The notes: generated from the letters alone by a model not told the origin. A DNA stretch of 64,000 nucleotides from Streptomyces sp. CB01635 (GCF_002803065.1 NZ_NNBL01000002.1:248001-312000), one strand, 5' to 3'; shown: positions 52,632 through 61,920, counted from the first letter of the stretch. Made by a program: numbers and translations.

Positions 52632-54629
52632 ATGGCACCGGTTACATCCGGGCTCCGAAGAGCCTGCACCACGCTCGCGGCCGGTCTCGCGCTCGCCGCC
52701 TCCGCCCTCGTCTCCCCGCCGGGCGCCCAGGCGGCCGGGTCCGCGCACCCCGGCCATCCGCCCCACCCCTCCCAGTCCGCGAGCACCCCCCACTACGTGG
52801 ACTGTTCCGCCGCTGCGAACGGCGACGGCAGCCTCGCCGCCCCCTACAACAGCCTCGCCGCGGCCAACGCCGTCACCTACGGCCCCGGCGACCGGCTCTA
52901 CTTCAAGCGCGGATCCACCTGCCGCGGTCAGCTCAAGCCCGCAGGATCGGGCTCCGCGGCCGCCCCCGTCAGGGTCGCCCCCTACGGTTCCGGCGGCGCT
53001 CGGCCCGTGATCGAGGGCGGTGGCACCGTCTACGCCGCCGTCCATCTGCTCAACGTCGAGCAGTGGGAGATCCGTGGTCTGGAGGTCACCAACAAGGGCG
53101 CCGCGGATGCCGAGCGCAACGGCATCCTCGTCGAGCTCGCCGACCACGGCACCGGCACCCACTACGTCCTCGACGACGTCTACGTCCACGACGTCAACGG
53201 CGGCGACACCAAGAGCAGCAACGGTATCCAGTTCCGCGTCTCCGGCACCGTGACGCCGACCCGTTTCGATGACGTACTCGTCCAGAACAGCGAGATCTAC
53301 AAGGTCGACCGCGAGGGCCTGACCACCCAGTCCAGCTGGGCCTGCCGAGCCGTCTACGGGTGCACGAGCGGTCCCGCGTGGACGGCGAGTACGCGTGTCG
53401 TGTTCCGCGGCAACAAGATCCACGACATCGGCGGCGACGGCATGGTCGTCCGCGTGACCCGGGACGCGCTGGCCGAGCACAACGAGGCGTACGACATCTG
53501 GATGCGCTCGGCCGGCAACAACGCGGGCCTGTGGACCATCAACAGTGACGGGACCGTCTTCCAGTACAACGAGGTCCACCATGTGCGCCGCACGGCGGGC
53601 ATGAACGACGGCATGGCCTTCGACGCCGACTTCGGCACCCGCGGCGCCGTCTTCCAGTACAACTACAGCCACGACAACGAGGGCGGCTTCCTGCTGCTCT
53701 GCGGGGCCTGCGGCAGCGGCGCCGACACGGCCGGTACCGTCGCGCGTTACAACCTCTCCGTCAACGACGGCTCGCGCATCCTGTACGCCGTCGGCGACGC
53801 GGCCGCCCAGATCCTCAACAACACCTTCTACATGGGGGCCGGTTCCACCACGTCGGTCGTGGAGAGCAGTGGTGGGGCGTCCACCACCTTGTGGAGCAAC
53901 AACATCTTCTACAACCTCGGCACCGGCGGATACGGCGGCAAGCCCGCCGAGCACACCTGGCGCAACAACGTCATGTACGGCAACCACCCGGCGTCCGAGC
54001 CCGCCGACCCGGGCAAGGTGACCGCCGACCCGCTCCTCGTCGACCCGGGCTCCGCCGATCCCGCGGGGTACAAGCTGAAGGCCGGATCCCCGGCGCGCGG
54101 CGCCGGGCAGGTCACCACCGGCTCCGGCGGCAAGGACTACTTCGGCTCTCCCGCGCCCGTCGCCTGTCGTCCCGACATCGGCGCCCACCAGGTCTCTGCG
54201 TTCGATGACGCCGCCTGTTCGGGCGGGACCAACCTGGTCGCCAACCCCGGGTTCGAGACGGGTGTCCCGCCCTGGGCGCCCTCGGGGGCCGTCGCGGCCG
54301 ACACCGCGAATCCGCACGGGGGCGGCTCCAGTCTGCGCGTCTCGGGGACCCCGAGCACGGCCGAGCAGAAGATCACCGTCGCGCCGAACACCACGTACAC
54401 GCTCTCCGGCTGGGGGCGGGTCGACGCGTACGACACCCAACTCGCCGTGGGAGTGAAGAACTTCGGCGGGGCCGAGACCCGGATTCCCGCCTTCAGCGCG
54501 TTCGGGTGGCGCACCGGCAGCATCACCTTCACCACGGGCGCCACCAATACCTCGGCGACCCTCTACTGCTACACCCGCACCGGTAAGGGCAGTGGCTGGT
54601 GCGACGACCTGAGGGTCGTGAAGCAGTAG
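52632..54629 (+). CDS. Secreted right-handed parallel beta-helix protein with C-terminal carbohydrate-binding module
   Basis: 665 residues. Sec signal cut near AQAAG (about residue 35). Residues about 50-520 are parallel beta-helix turns typical of polysaccharide lyases and hydrolases (DGSLAAPYNSLAAANAVTYG, NGIQFRV, VFRGNKIHDIGGDGM, VFQYNYSHDNEGGF, NNIFYNL). The last 130 residues, from NLVANPGFETG, form a CBM4/9-like jelly roll. It most likely attacks a plant or bacterial polysaccharide, giving oligosaccharides for the Lpl transporter. CCAGGAG precedes the ATG. Confidence 0.87.
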   Translation: MAPVTSGLRRACTTLAAGLALAASALVSPPGAQAAGSAHPGHPPHPSQSASTPHYVDCSAAANGDGSLAAPYNSLAAANAVTYGPGDRLYFKRGSTCRGQLKPAGSGSAAAPVRVAPYGSGGARPVIEGGGTVYAAVHLLNVEQWEIRGLEVTNKGAADAERNGILVELADHGTGTHYVLDDVYVHDVNGGDTKSSNGIQFRVSGTVTPTRFDDVLVQNSEIYKVDREGLTTQSSWACRAVYGCTSGPAWTASTRVVFRGNKIHDIGGDGMVVRVTRDALAEHNEAYDIWMRSAGNNAGLWTINSDGTVFQYNEVHHVRRTAGMNDGMAFDADFGTRGAVFQYNYSHDNEGGFLLLCGACGSGADTAGTVARYNLSVNDGSRILYAVGDAAAQILNNTFYMGAGSTTSVVESSGGASTTLWSNNIFYNLGTGGYGGKPAEHTWRNNVMYGNHPASEPADPGKVTADPLLVDPGSADPAGYKLKAGSPARGAGQVTTGSGGKDYFGSPAPVACRPDIGAHQVSAFDDAACSGGTNLVANPGFETGVPPWAPSGAVAADTANPHGGGSSLRVSGTPSTAEQKITVAPNTTYTLSGWGRVDAYDTQLAVGVKNFGGAETRIPAFSAFGWRTGSITFTTGATNTSATLYCYTRTGKGSGWCDDLRVVKQ

Positions 54630-54649
54630 CGCGTGGAAGGGAAATGAGG

Positions 54650-54687
54650 GCGGCGCCCGTCCCGGTGATGTCCGGGGCGGGCGCCGC
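54650..54687. terminator. Bidirectional terminator between beta-helix and S53 genes
   Basis: A 16-bp stem (GCGGCGCCCGTCCCGG with CCGGGGCGGGCGCCGC, one G-T pair) with a 6-base loop and TCTTTC after it on the plus strand. Confidence 0.8.
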
Positions 54688-54698
54688 TCTTTCGTGGG

Positions 54699-56645
54699 TC
54701 AGCGACGGCCGAAGGACGTCACATAGCCCGGCGCCGGCGAGCCGACACCCGTCACGTCGTCGTAGCCGCGGACCGCCTTGAGCGAGCTGTCCTTGCCGAG
54801 GCTGCGCAGGGAGGTCAGCAGGCCGTCGGCCGAGTCGAACCCGTTCGCGTAGTCGACGCGGACCACCGCGAGGTCACGGCCGGTCGGCTTGTCCGTCACG
54901 TCGTGGTAGATCTTCGAGCCGAAGCGGTCGTAGATCGCCGGGTTGGCGAAGCCGAGCGCGTGCCCGCCGCGGGCCTCCTGGACCAGCGCCTGCACACCCG
55001 CGATGACGGGCGCGGCCAGCGACGTGCCGCCGATGCGGTACTCGTCGTACTTGAGCGAGCCGTCGGGGAACGTCTGCGACTGGCCGACGAGGAAGCCGGT
55101 GTTCGGGTCGGCCACCGCGGAGATGTCCGGCACCGTACGCATCTTCTGCGAGCCGCCGTTGGCGCGTGCGAGCGAGTTCGGGACGACACCGCTCTGGTAG
55201 AACGGCTGCTTCACCGTCTTGCTGGTGCCGCCGCCCGCACCCGAGGTGTACGCCCCGGGGAAGGCGTCCCAGCTCTTGCCGTCGGCCGACAGGTTGGCCT
55301 TGAGCGTGCCCCAGCCGGTCTCGAACTGGTACTTGTCGCCCTTGCCGACGGCCAGCGACGTACCGCCGACGGACGTCACCCACGCCGAGTTGGCGGGCAC
55401 GTCGACCTGCTTCGTGCCGGTGTTCGCCACCTCGTCGCCGTTGTCGCCGGACGAGAAGTAGAAGCCGATGCCCTCGATCGCGCCGTACTGGAAGATCTGG
55501 TCGTACGCGGCGGCGAGGTCGGGGGTCTGGTTGGCCTCGATGTCGCCCCACGAGTTCGACACGATGTCGGCGAGGTGACCGTCGACGATCTTGCCGAGGG
55601 AGTCGAGCAGCGCGTCGTCGTAGCAGGACGCGGCGCCGACGTAGGTGATGTCGGCCGCGGGAGCGACGGCGTGCACGGCCTCGACGTCGAGGGTCTCCTC
55701 GCCGTACCAGCCGGACGCCCCGCACTCCTCGGTCTTGGTGTAGTCCGCGGGCAGGACCTGCTTCAGCTGGCCGCTGCGGTAGGCCGCGTCACCGTTGCGC
55801 TTGGCGTAGGTGGCGGCGTCCTTCGCGATGGTCGGCGAGGCGTACGCGTCGGTGATGGCGACGCGGACTCCCTTGCCGGTCTTCTTGCCGGCGCCGTAGG
55901 CGGCACGGAGCTGCTTGCCGGTGTAGCCCTTCACGGCGTACGGGGCCTTCTGGCCGTACGCGGACGGCTGAGTGCTCGCCGTCTTCGAGCCGTAGTACGA
56001 CGAGAAGGGGCCGGCGTTGTGGAACACGGCGTCCGGCGGCGGCAGCGTCTCGTCGTGGTCCGCCTTGTGCGGCGCGCTGTCCAGGCCGGTCACGGTGAGG
56101 ACCGCGCCGTTCAGGGACGCGGGCACCGTCGCGGCGGCCGTGGGCGCGCGGTAGGTGTGCTTGCCCTTGGCGTAGTTGTGCAGCTGGGCGCCGAACGCCT
56201 TCTCGGCGGCGGCGACTTCGCCCGAGACGGAGATGTAGTGCTTGCTGACGTCGGTCACGGTGAGGCCCGAGGACTCGAGCCACTTCGTGACCTCGGCTAT
56301 CTGGGCCTTGGTCGCGCCGAAGCGGGCCTGGGCCTGCTTGGCGCTGAGGTGCTTGCCGTACGACGCCGACTGCGGGTCGGACACGGCTTTCGCGTACGCC
56401 GCGAGGCCCGCCGCGTCGCGCCCCGCGAGGTAGACGCGGGCGTGCACGGTGGAGCTGTTCGACGCGGCACCCTGGTCGGCCTTGGCCGTGGCCCACAGCG
56501 GCTTGGTGCCGGTCAGTGCGTCGCGGGCGCCCGGGTTCGGGTCGGCCTGGGCGACGGGTGCTGCGATGGCGAGCGCGCCGGCGAGCAGTGGCAGTGTCGC
56601 TGCCAGGCTGAGCCCGGCGCGGGCCGCGGCACGGGTGGATCTCAT
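54699..56645 (-). CDS. Secreted S53 family serine-carboxyl peptidase (sedolisin/kumamolisin-like)
   Basis: 648 residues. Signal peptide (AGLSLAATLPLLAGALA) cut near AQADP; pro-kumamolisin domain about 60-205; peptidase domain from about 230. Catalytic residues: E and D in EETLDVEAVHAV near 325, oxyanion aspartate in SNSWGD and serine in GGTSLAAPV near 545. An acid-acting extracellular protease. It is convergent with the beta-helix gene and shares its terminator. Confidence 0.93.
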   Translation of the reverse strand: MRSTRAAARAGLSLAATLPLLAGALAIAAPVAQADPNPGARDALTGTKPLWATAKADQGAASNSSTVHARVYLAGRDAAGLAAYAKAVSDPQSASYGKHLSAKQAQARFGATKAQIAEVTKWLESSGLTVTDVSKHYISVSGEVAAAEKAFGAQLHNYAKGKHTYRAPTAAATVPASLNGAVLTVTGLDSAPHKADHDETLPPPDAVFHNAGPFSSYYGSKTASTQPSAYGQKAPYAVKGYTGKQLRAAYGAGKKTGKGVRVAITDAYASPTIAKDAATYAKRNGDAAYRSGQLKQVLPADYTKTEECGASGWYGEETLDVEAVHAVAPAADITYVGAASCYDDALLDSLGKIVDGHLADIVSNSWGDIEANQTPDLAAAYDQIFQYGAIEGIGFYFSSGDNGDEVANTGTKQVDVPANSAWVTSVGGTSLAVGKGDKYQFETGWGTLKANLSADGKSWDAFPGAYTSGAGGGTSKTVKQPFYQSGVVPNSLARANGGSQKMRTVPDISAVADPNTGFLVGQSQTFPDGSLKYDEYRIGGTSLAAPVIAGVQALVQEARGGHALGFANPAIYDRFGSKIYHDVTDKPTGRDLAVVRVDYANGFDSADGLLTSLRSLGKDSSLKAVRGYDDVTGVGSPAPGYVTSFGRR

Positions 56646-56872
56646 ACAACCCCCTGCGATGTGGTTCGTCGCGTGTGGCGACGGTGATGCGCGTGCACCG
56701 GATCGACCTGCGCACGCAACTGATCACTGTTGCGCCGAACCGTTCATGCAAGGGGAATGGAAGCGCCAAGAAGAGCCCAAGGAACGCCATTCGAGGGCGA
56801 TTTGGGGCGGTACGTGATCGGGGTGGGGGTTTCCCTCAGGTATTCCCGGGGTTTCCCTTCCTGCGACCTGTC

Positions 56873-57490
56873 CTACGACCGGTCCTTCAACATCCCGGCC
56901 ATCAGGTCGAGTTCCGACTTCTGCGAGGCGACCATGCCCGCCGCGAGCCGCTTCTCCACCCCGACCCCGCAGCGCTCGACGCACCCCTCGGCCATGTGGA
57001 CGCCGCCCTTGTGGTGCGCGGTCATCAGCTGGAGGTAGAGCACCTCGGCCCGCTTGCCACTCGCCTTGCGGAGCTCGTCGAGCTGCGAGTTCGTGGCCAT
57101 GCCCGGCATCAGCGCGCCGTCCTGCCCGGGCGGCATGTCGCCCATGCCCATCCAGGACATCGGCGGCTTCGCGGACACCTTCGGCAGCCCCCACAGGTCG
57201 AGCCAGCCGAGCAGCATGCCCCGCTGGTTGGCCTGCGTCTGCGCGATGTCGTAGGCGAGGCGGCGCACCTCCTCGTCCTTCGTGCGGTCGCGCACGATGT
57301 ACGACATCTCGACGGCCTGCTGATGGTGGACCGCCATGTCCCGCGCGAACCCGGCGTCGGCCGACTCGGTGCCCGGCACCCGCACGGCCGACGAACCGCC
57401 GTCGTCCCCGTCGGCGACCGCGTACGTGACCGCCCCGCCCGCGACGAGCACCGCCGCCACGGCCGGCGCGATCCAGGCCGCGCGCCTCAC
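56873..57490 (-). CDS. DUF305 domain-containing exported protein
   Basis: 205 residues. One N-terminal membrane/signal segment (AAWIAPAVAAVLVAGGAVTYAV), then the DUF305 four-helix, ferritin-like fold with MAVHHQQAVEM near 75 and MTAHHKGGVHMAEG near 165, repeats of the HHxxG/A-M type that can bind metal. Role unknown; copper or redox stress is often suggested for relatives. GTG start overlaps the DUF3105 stop (GTGA). Confidence 0.9.
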   Translation of the reverse strand: MRRAAWIAPAVAAVLVAGGAVTYAVADGDDGGSSAVRVPGTESADAGFARDMAVHHQQAVEMSYIVRDRTKDEEVRRLAYDIAQTQANQRGMLLGWLDLWGLPKVSAKPPMSWMGMGDMPPGQDGALMPGMATNSQLDELRKASGKRAEVLYLQLMTAHHKGGVHMAEGCVERCGVGVEKRLAAGMVASQKSELDLMAGMLKDRS

Positions 57491-58149
57491 TGGGACAGGC
57501 CGTTGGTGCAGGCGGCACCCGGCTCAGGGGTCTGCTTGCCCTGGACGAACGTCGAGAAGAACGAGGCCACGTCCGGGTCGGTGGCGCTCTTCACGGTCCG
57601 CTGGTGGCCCCAGGCGCTCAGCATGATCGGGTCCTTCTGGTCCTGGTCCGGGCTCATCAGCGAGTACGGCGTCTGGCGCACCTTCGCCGCGAGCTTCTGC
57701 ACGTCACCCGGGTCGGCCTTGTCCGTGTACGTCACCCAGACCGCGCCGTGCTCCAGGGCGTGCACCGCGTTCTCGTTCGGGATCGCCTTCTTGTAGACGT
57801 CGCCGTTGCAGTTCATCCAGACCTGGTTGTGGTCCCCGCCCACCGGCGGCGTCATCGGGTACGTCACCTTCTTCGCGACGTGGTTGCGGTCCAGCTTCCC
57901 GGTCCAGGTCTTCACGCCGTCCGAGCCGGTCTTGAACGACCCGGCCGACGACTTCGCGTCCGCCGTGTCCTTCGAGTCGTCACCCTTCATGAGGGCCCAC
58001 GCCCCGAATCCGGCGAGGCACACGACCACGACGGCGCTCACTACGACGACGAGGACGCGGCGCAGGCGCTCGCGGGAGCGCTCGGCGCGACGCATCTCCT
58101 CTATTCGGGCCTTGCGCGTCGCGGAGCCGGTGTTCTTGGCGGAACCCAT
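57487..58149 (-). CDS. DUF3105 domain-containing membrane protein
   Basis: 220 residues. Basic N terminus, one membrane segment (VLVVVVSAVVVVCLAGFGAWAL near 38-58) and an extracellular DUF3105 domain with MTPPVGGDHNQVWMNCNG near 120 and AVHALEHGAVWVTY near 145, containing conserved histidines. Function unknown. Overlaps the DUF305 gene, with which it is almost always paired in Streptomyces. ATG 58149. Confidence 0.9.
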   Translation of the reverse strand: MGSAKNTGSATRKARIEEMRRAERSRERLRRVLVVVVSAVVVVCLAGFGAWALMKGDDSKDTADAKSSAGSFKTGSDGVKTWTGKLDRNHVAKKVTYPMTPPVGGDHNQVWMNCNGDVYKKAIPNENAVHALEHGAVWVTYTDKADPGDVQKLAAKVRQTPYSLMSPDQDQKDPIMLSAWGHQRTVKSATDPDVASFFSTFVQGKQTPEPGAACTNGLSQ

Positions 58150-58469
58150 GGTGAGTCCTTCTGGGAAAGGGACGGGACGGCTGAACGGGTCCGCTGATCG
58201 TAGTGGGGAGCGGGGGGCCGTTGCCATGCCGTGTAGCCGGTGCTGTGGACGGCAGGGACTATGGGACTAGGGGCCCCAGCAGGCACTATGGGCACGGAGT
58301 CGTATACATCTGCCGTTCGCACGATGTTCGGGCCCGGGTCGGCCAGTCGATCAAGGTCGGCAACGCGCATGAAACGGTGATGTGGTGGGATGCTCAGGAG
58401 CCTGCCGACGGTGTCCCGCAGGGCGCGGACGCAGGCGGCCTGACCAGCAAGGATGGGTGGAAGCGGAAG
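58150..58469. other. Divergent promoter region of DUF3105 and glnA2
   Basis: 320 bp without a supported gene. GCAGGGACTATGGGAC (58252) and GCAGGCACTATGGGCAC (58279) form a 27-bp-spaced direct repeat. I find no clear GlnR box. Confidence 0.5.
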
Positions 58470-59831
58470 ATGGACAAGCAGCAGGAATTCGTGCTCCGGA
58501 CGCTCGAGGAGCGGGATATCCGGTTCGTCCGCCTGTGGTTCACGGATGTCCTCGGCTTCCTGAAGTCGGTGGCCGTGGCCCCGGCGGAGCTGGAGCAGGC
58601 CTTCGACGAGGGCATCGGCTTCGACGGCTCCGCGATCGAGGGCTTCGCCCGCGTGTATGAGTCCGACATGATCGCCAAGCCCGACCCGTCGACCTTCCAG
58701 GTGCTGCCGTGGCGCGCCGAGGCCCCGGGCACCGCGCGGATGTTCTGCGACATCCTGATGCCCGACGGCTCGCCGTCGTTCGCGGACCCGCGCTACGTGC
58801 TGAAGCGGGCCCTGGCCAAGACCTCGGACCTGGGCTTCACCTTCTACACGCACCCCGAGATCGAGTTCTTCCTCCTCAAGAACAAGCCGCTCGACGGGTC
58901 CCGCCCCACCCCGGCCGACAACTCCGGCTACTTCGACCACACCCCGCAGAACGTCGGCATGGACTTCCGCCGCCAGGCGATCACCATGCTCGAATCCATG
59001 GGCATCTCGGTCGAGTTCAGCCACCACGAGGGCGCCCCCGGCCAGCAGGAGATCGACCTGCGGTACGCCGACGCGCTGTCCACGGCCGACAACATCATGA
59101 CGTTCCGCCTCGTCATGAAGCAGGTGGCGCTGGAGCAGGGCGTGCAGGCGACCTTCATGCCGAAGCCGTTCTCCGACCACCCCGGCTCCGGCATGCACAC
59201 GCACCTGTCCCTCTTCGAGGGCGACCGCAACGCGTTCTACGAGTCCGGCTCCGAGTACCAGCTGTCCAAGGTCGGCCGCTCCTTCATCGCGGGCCTGCTC
59301 AAGCACGCCGCCGAGATCTCCGCCGTCACCAACCAGTGGGTCAACTCCTACAAGCGCATCTGGGGCGGCGGCGGCCGCACCGCCGGCGCCGGCGGCGAGG
59401 CGCCCTCGTACATCTGCTGGGGCCACAACAACCGCTCGGCCCTGATCCGCGTCCCGATGTACAAGCCCGGCAAGACCGGCTCCGCACGCGTCGAGGTCCG
59501 CTCGATCGACTCGGGCGCGAACCCGTACCTGACGTACGCCGTGCTGCTCGCCGCCGGACTCAAGGGCATCGAGGAGGGCTACGAGCTCCCGCCGGGCGCC
59601 GACGACGACGTGTGGGCCCTGTCCGACGCCGAGCGCCGCGCGATGGGCATCGAGCCGCTCCCGCAGAACCTCGGCGAGGCGATCGCCCTCATGGAGCGCA
59701 GCGAACTCGTCGCCGAGACGCTGGGCGAGCACGTGTACGACTTCTTCCTCCGCAACAAGAAGCAGGAGTGGGAGGAGTACCGCAGCGAGGTCACCGCGTT
59801 CGAGCTGCGGAAGAACCTGCCGGTGCTGTAA
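58470..59831 (+). CDS. glnA2: Glutamine synthetase-like GlnA2 (type I fold; gamma-glutamylpolyamine synthetase in S. coelicolor)
   Basis: 453 residues. Beta-grasp N domain with FDGSAIEGF near 50, catalytic domain with THPEIEFFL (E near 131), HHEGAPGQQEIDLRY near 190, SGMHTHLSLF near 245, NSYKRI near 293 and ARVEVRSIDSGANPYL near 340: all metal, ATP and glutamate residues are present. The sequence agrees closely with S. coelicolor GlnA2, reported to glutamylate polyamines rather than make glutamine; sequence alone cannot settle the substrate. GGAAGCGGAAG precedes the ATG. Confidence 0.93.
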   Translation: MDKQQEFVLRTLEERDIRFVRLWFTDVLGFLKSVAVAPAELEQAFDEGIGFDGSAIEGFARVYESDMIAKPDPSTFQVLPWRAEAPGTARMFCDILMPDGSPSFADPRYVLKRALAKTSDLGFTFYTHPEIEFFLLKNKPLDGSRPTPADNSGYFDHTPQNVGMDFRRQAITMLESMGISVEFSHHEGAPGQQEIDLRYADALSTADNIMTFRLVMKQVALEQGVQATFMPKPFSDHPGSGMHTHLSLFEGDRNAFYESGSEYQLSKVGRSFIAGLLKHAAEISAVTNQWVNSYKRIWGGGGRTAGAGGEAPSYICWGHNNRSALIRVPMYKPGKTGSARVEVRSIDSGANPYLTYAVLLAAGLKGIEEGYELPPGADDDVWALSDAERRAMGIEPLPQNLGEAIALMERSELVAETLGEHVYDFFLRNKKQEWEEYRSEVTAFELRKNLPVL

Positions 59832-59869
59832 GCGCAGCTCAGGGCGGTTTCACGCCGCGTCGAGCATCC

Positions 59870-59898
59870 GGGGCCGTCGGTCTGTGACCGGCGGCCCC
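59870..59898 (+). terminator. Terminator of glnA2
   Basis: GGGGCCG (59870-59876) pairs with CGGCCCC (59892-59898) with inner TCGG/CCGG pairing, 38 bp after the stop. Confidence 0.65.
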
Positions 59899-59972
59899 GT
59901 CGCGTGCGTCGGGGACTGGGCCGTCTGTGGGCCGTGGGCCGTCGGATCGGCCCACCGGACAGGCCTCCTGGA

Positions 59973-60224
59973 TCACTTGAGCGGCACAGGGGCAACCGGA
60001 CGGTAACCGGACCAGGGCCTCAGCTGTGTGCTCCGGGGCTTGGCCAGGGACGCGCATCGGGAGGTGCCGGAGTGGCAGAGGTCGCACGACTCCTGCTCGT
60101 ACTGCGTGACGTCCAAACCGCCGAGCGGCGCGCGGGCCTGCGGCACTGTTCGCTGCCACGCTTCGAGGGGCTCGGCCGGGATCGGCCCGCTGCCTTCGGC
60201 CGCGGCCTCGGTTCCTGAACTCAT
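59973..60224 (-). CDS. Possible small hypothetical protein
   Basis: 83 residues with a plain GC3 codon bias and a C-x2-C near residue 45 (QESCDLCHSG), but no ribosome site before the ATG and no recognised relative. It is the only gene-like reading in the 59899-60381 stretch. It may be a shadow or a real short gene. Confidence 0.3.
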   Translation of the reverse strand: MSSGTEAAAEGSGPIPAEPLEAWQRTVPQARAPLGGLDVTQYEQESCDLCHSGTSRCASLAKPRSTQLRPWSGYRPVAPVPLK

Positions 60225-60381
60225 GGGAGAAGTCCCGGCAAGCGGCCACGTTCAGCGCAGTCCGGCTGGCAGAGCACCGTGGCGGACCAAAGGATGTGCT
60301 GTGACGGTCGTGGACGCTCTTTGCTGCTCAGCCGTCGCACTCATCATGACGGCCCCAGGGGCCGACCGGCCTGGAGGAAGA

Positions 60382-61473
60382 ATGTCCCGAACTCTCCCTG
60401 AGCTTCTGCCAGGCGACGTTTTTGCATCCCCACGCCGTAGCGCACGGCGCCAGTGGCTCGACCGGTCGAGCGTCATCCTGGCGGCATTCTCCATCGCCCT
60501 CCTGTCCGCCACGGCTCCTGACGCCTTTGCAGCGCGGCACAAAGACCTGCGCAGTGATCGCCTCTATGTCGCCAACGGTGGCTCGGGCACCGTGTCGGTG
60601 ATCGACACCAGGACCAACGCGGTCGTCGGCGCCCCGATCCACGTCGGCAAACGCCCCGCCGGGGTGGCCGTCGACGGCGTCCGCGGTCGCGCCTACGTGA
60701 CCAACTCCGGCTCGGACACCGTGTCGGTGATCGACACCAAGACCAAAAAAGTCGTGGGCTCCCCGATCCACGTCGGCAAAGGCCCCGCCGGGGTGGCCGT
60801 CGACGGCGTCCGCGGTCGCGCCTACGTGGCCAACTCCGGCTCGGACAGCGTGTCGGTGATCGACACCAAGACCAAAAAAGTCGTGGGCTCCCCGATCCAC
60901 GTCGGCAAAGGCCCCGCCGGGGTGGCCGTCGACGGCGTCCGCGGTCGCGCCTACGTGGTCAACGCCCACTCGTACGCCGTGTCGGTGATCAACACCAGGA
61001 CCAACAAGGTCGTCGGGCCCTCGATCCCCGTCGGCAACCCCCTCGGGGTGGCCATGGACAGCGTCCGCGGCCGCGCCTACGTGACCAACGGCATCTCGAA
61101 GTCCGTGTCGGTGATCGACACCCACACGAACACGGTCGTGGGCTCCCCGATCCCCGTCGGCGGACTCCCCGCCGGTGTGGCCGTCGACAGCCTCCGAGGC
61201 CGCGCCTACGTGACCAACTCCGACTCGAACACCGTGTCGCTGATCAACACCAGGACCAAGGCGGCCGTCGGCTCCCCGATCCCCGTCCGCTACGGCCCCG
61301 CCTGGGTGGCCACCGACGCCCTCCGCGGTCGCGCCTACGTGGCCAACTCCGGCTCGGACAGCGTGTCGGTGATCGACACCAGGACCAACGCGGTCGTGGG
61401 CTCCCCGATCCCCGTTGGCAACGCCCCCGCCGGGGTGGCACTAGGGAGGTCGCTCCGGCCCGCGAAGCACTGA
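60382..61473 (+). CDS. Seven-bladed YVTN/NHL-type beta-propeller repeat protein
   Basis: 363 residues. After an N-terminal basic stretch and a hydrophobic signal-like segment (SSVILAAFSIALLSATAPDAFA) come seven 43-residue repeats of the form RAYVTNSGSDTVSVIDTKT then VVGSPIHVGKGPAGVAVDGV, enough for one closed propeller. Such YncE-like proteins bind ligands or surfaces outside the cell. GGAGGAAG stands 4 bases before the ATG. Blades 2 and 3 are almost identical at the DNA level, including ACCAAAAAAGTC. Confidence 0.88.
   Translation: MSRTLPELLPGDVFASPRRSARRQWLDRSSVILAAFSIALLSATAPDAFAARHKDLRSDRLYVANGGSGTVSVIDTRTNAVVGAPIHVGKRPAGVAVDGVRGRAYVTNSGSDTVSVIDTKTKKVVGSPIHVGKGPAGVAVDGVRGRAYVANSGSDSVSVIDTKTKKVVGSPIHVGKGPAGVAVDGVRGRAYVVNAHSYAVSVINTRTNKVVGPSIPVGNPLGVAMDSVRGRAYVTNGISKSVSVIDTHTNTVVGSPIPVGGLPAGVAVDSLRGRAYVTNSDSNTVSLINTRTKAAVGSPIPVRYGPAWVATDALRGRAYVANSGSDSVSVIDTRTNAVVGSPIPVGNAPAGVALGRSLRPAKH
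60592..61440 (+). repeat. 129-bp tandem coding repeats
   Basis: GTGTCGGTGATC recurs at 60592, 60721 and 60850 (129-bp period), then with diverged units. The 60721 and 60850 copies are close to identical, which favours recent duplication and allows blade number to change by recombination. Confidence 0.85.
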
Positions 61474-61499
61474 CCCTTCAAGGTCGGAGTCGGACGCCA

Positions 61500-61531
61500 A
61501 AGGGCACCTACGGAGATCCGTAGGTGCCCTT
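61500..61531. terminator. Perfect 14-bp stem terminator
   Basis: AAGGGCACCTACGG and CCGTAGGTGCCCTT flank the loop AGAT. It follows the propeller gene by 27 bp. Confidence 0.85.
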
Positions 61532-61671
61532 AAGGCACTTGAGAAGGCTGCTCTTGGGCTGAGGTCGGGGAGGGGGCGGGGCGCGTGATGCGTCCCCTCC
61601 CCTCTGCCGTACGGCCCCCTGCGTCGCTTCCCGGTCGCTACCGTGGTCGGTGAGCGAGAAGGGAGCGCATC

Positions 61672-61920
61672 ATGGCCGAACCGCTCAAGACCCTCGTCGA
61701 CGGGGTCGAGGTCGAGGTGCCCAACAGCATCCCCGCCATCCGCGACGCCCTGCCGGAACACCGGCGCGAGGAGTTCGACCGGGAGATCAACGCGGCCGGG
61801 GTGCACGAGATCCACGCCGTGATGCGGCACTGGATGCTGGAGTCCGTGCCCGACCCGGCCGCCGACGCCATCATGGACCGGCTCGCCCGCGAGGAAGCGG
61901 AGAGGGCCGGAGCCGCGTGA
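61672..61920 (+). CDS. Putative antitoxin partner of a RelE/ParE-like toxin
   Basis: 82 residues, acidic, helical (IPAIRDALPEHRREEFDREI then HEIHAVMRHWMLESV). GAAGGGAG precedes the ATG. The next gene overlaps as GTGA and encodes a ParE-like protein, the usual antitoxin-first order. No DNA-binding domain is clear, so the antitoxin role is inferred from size, charge and position. Confidence 0.65.
   Translation: MAEPLKTLVDGVEVEVPNSIPAIRDALPEHRREEFDREINAAGVHEIHAVMRHWMLESVPDPAADAIMDRLAREEAERAGAA

Noticed and set aside
60721..60978. CRISPR-like array
   Set aside because: The regular repeats are coding (43-residue propeller blades in frame), with no spacers.
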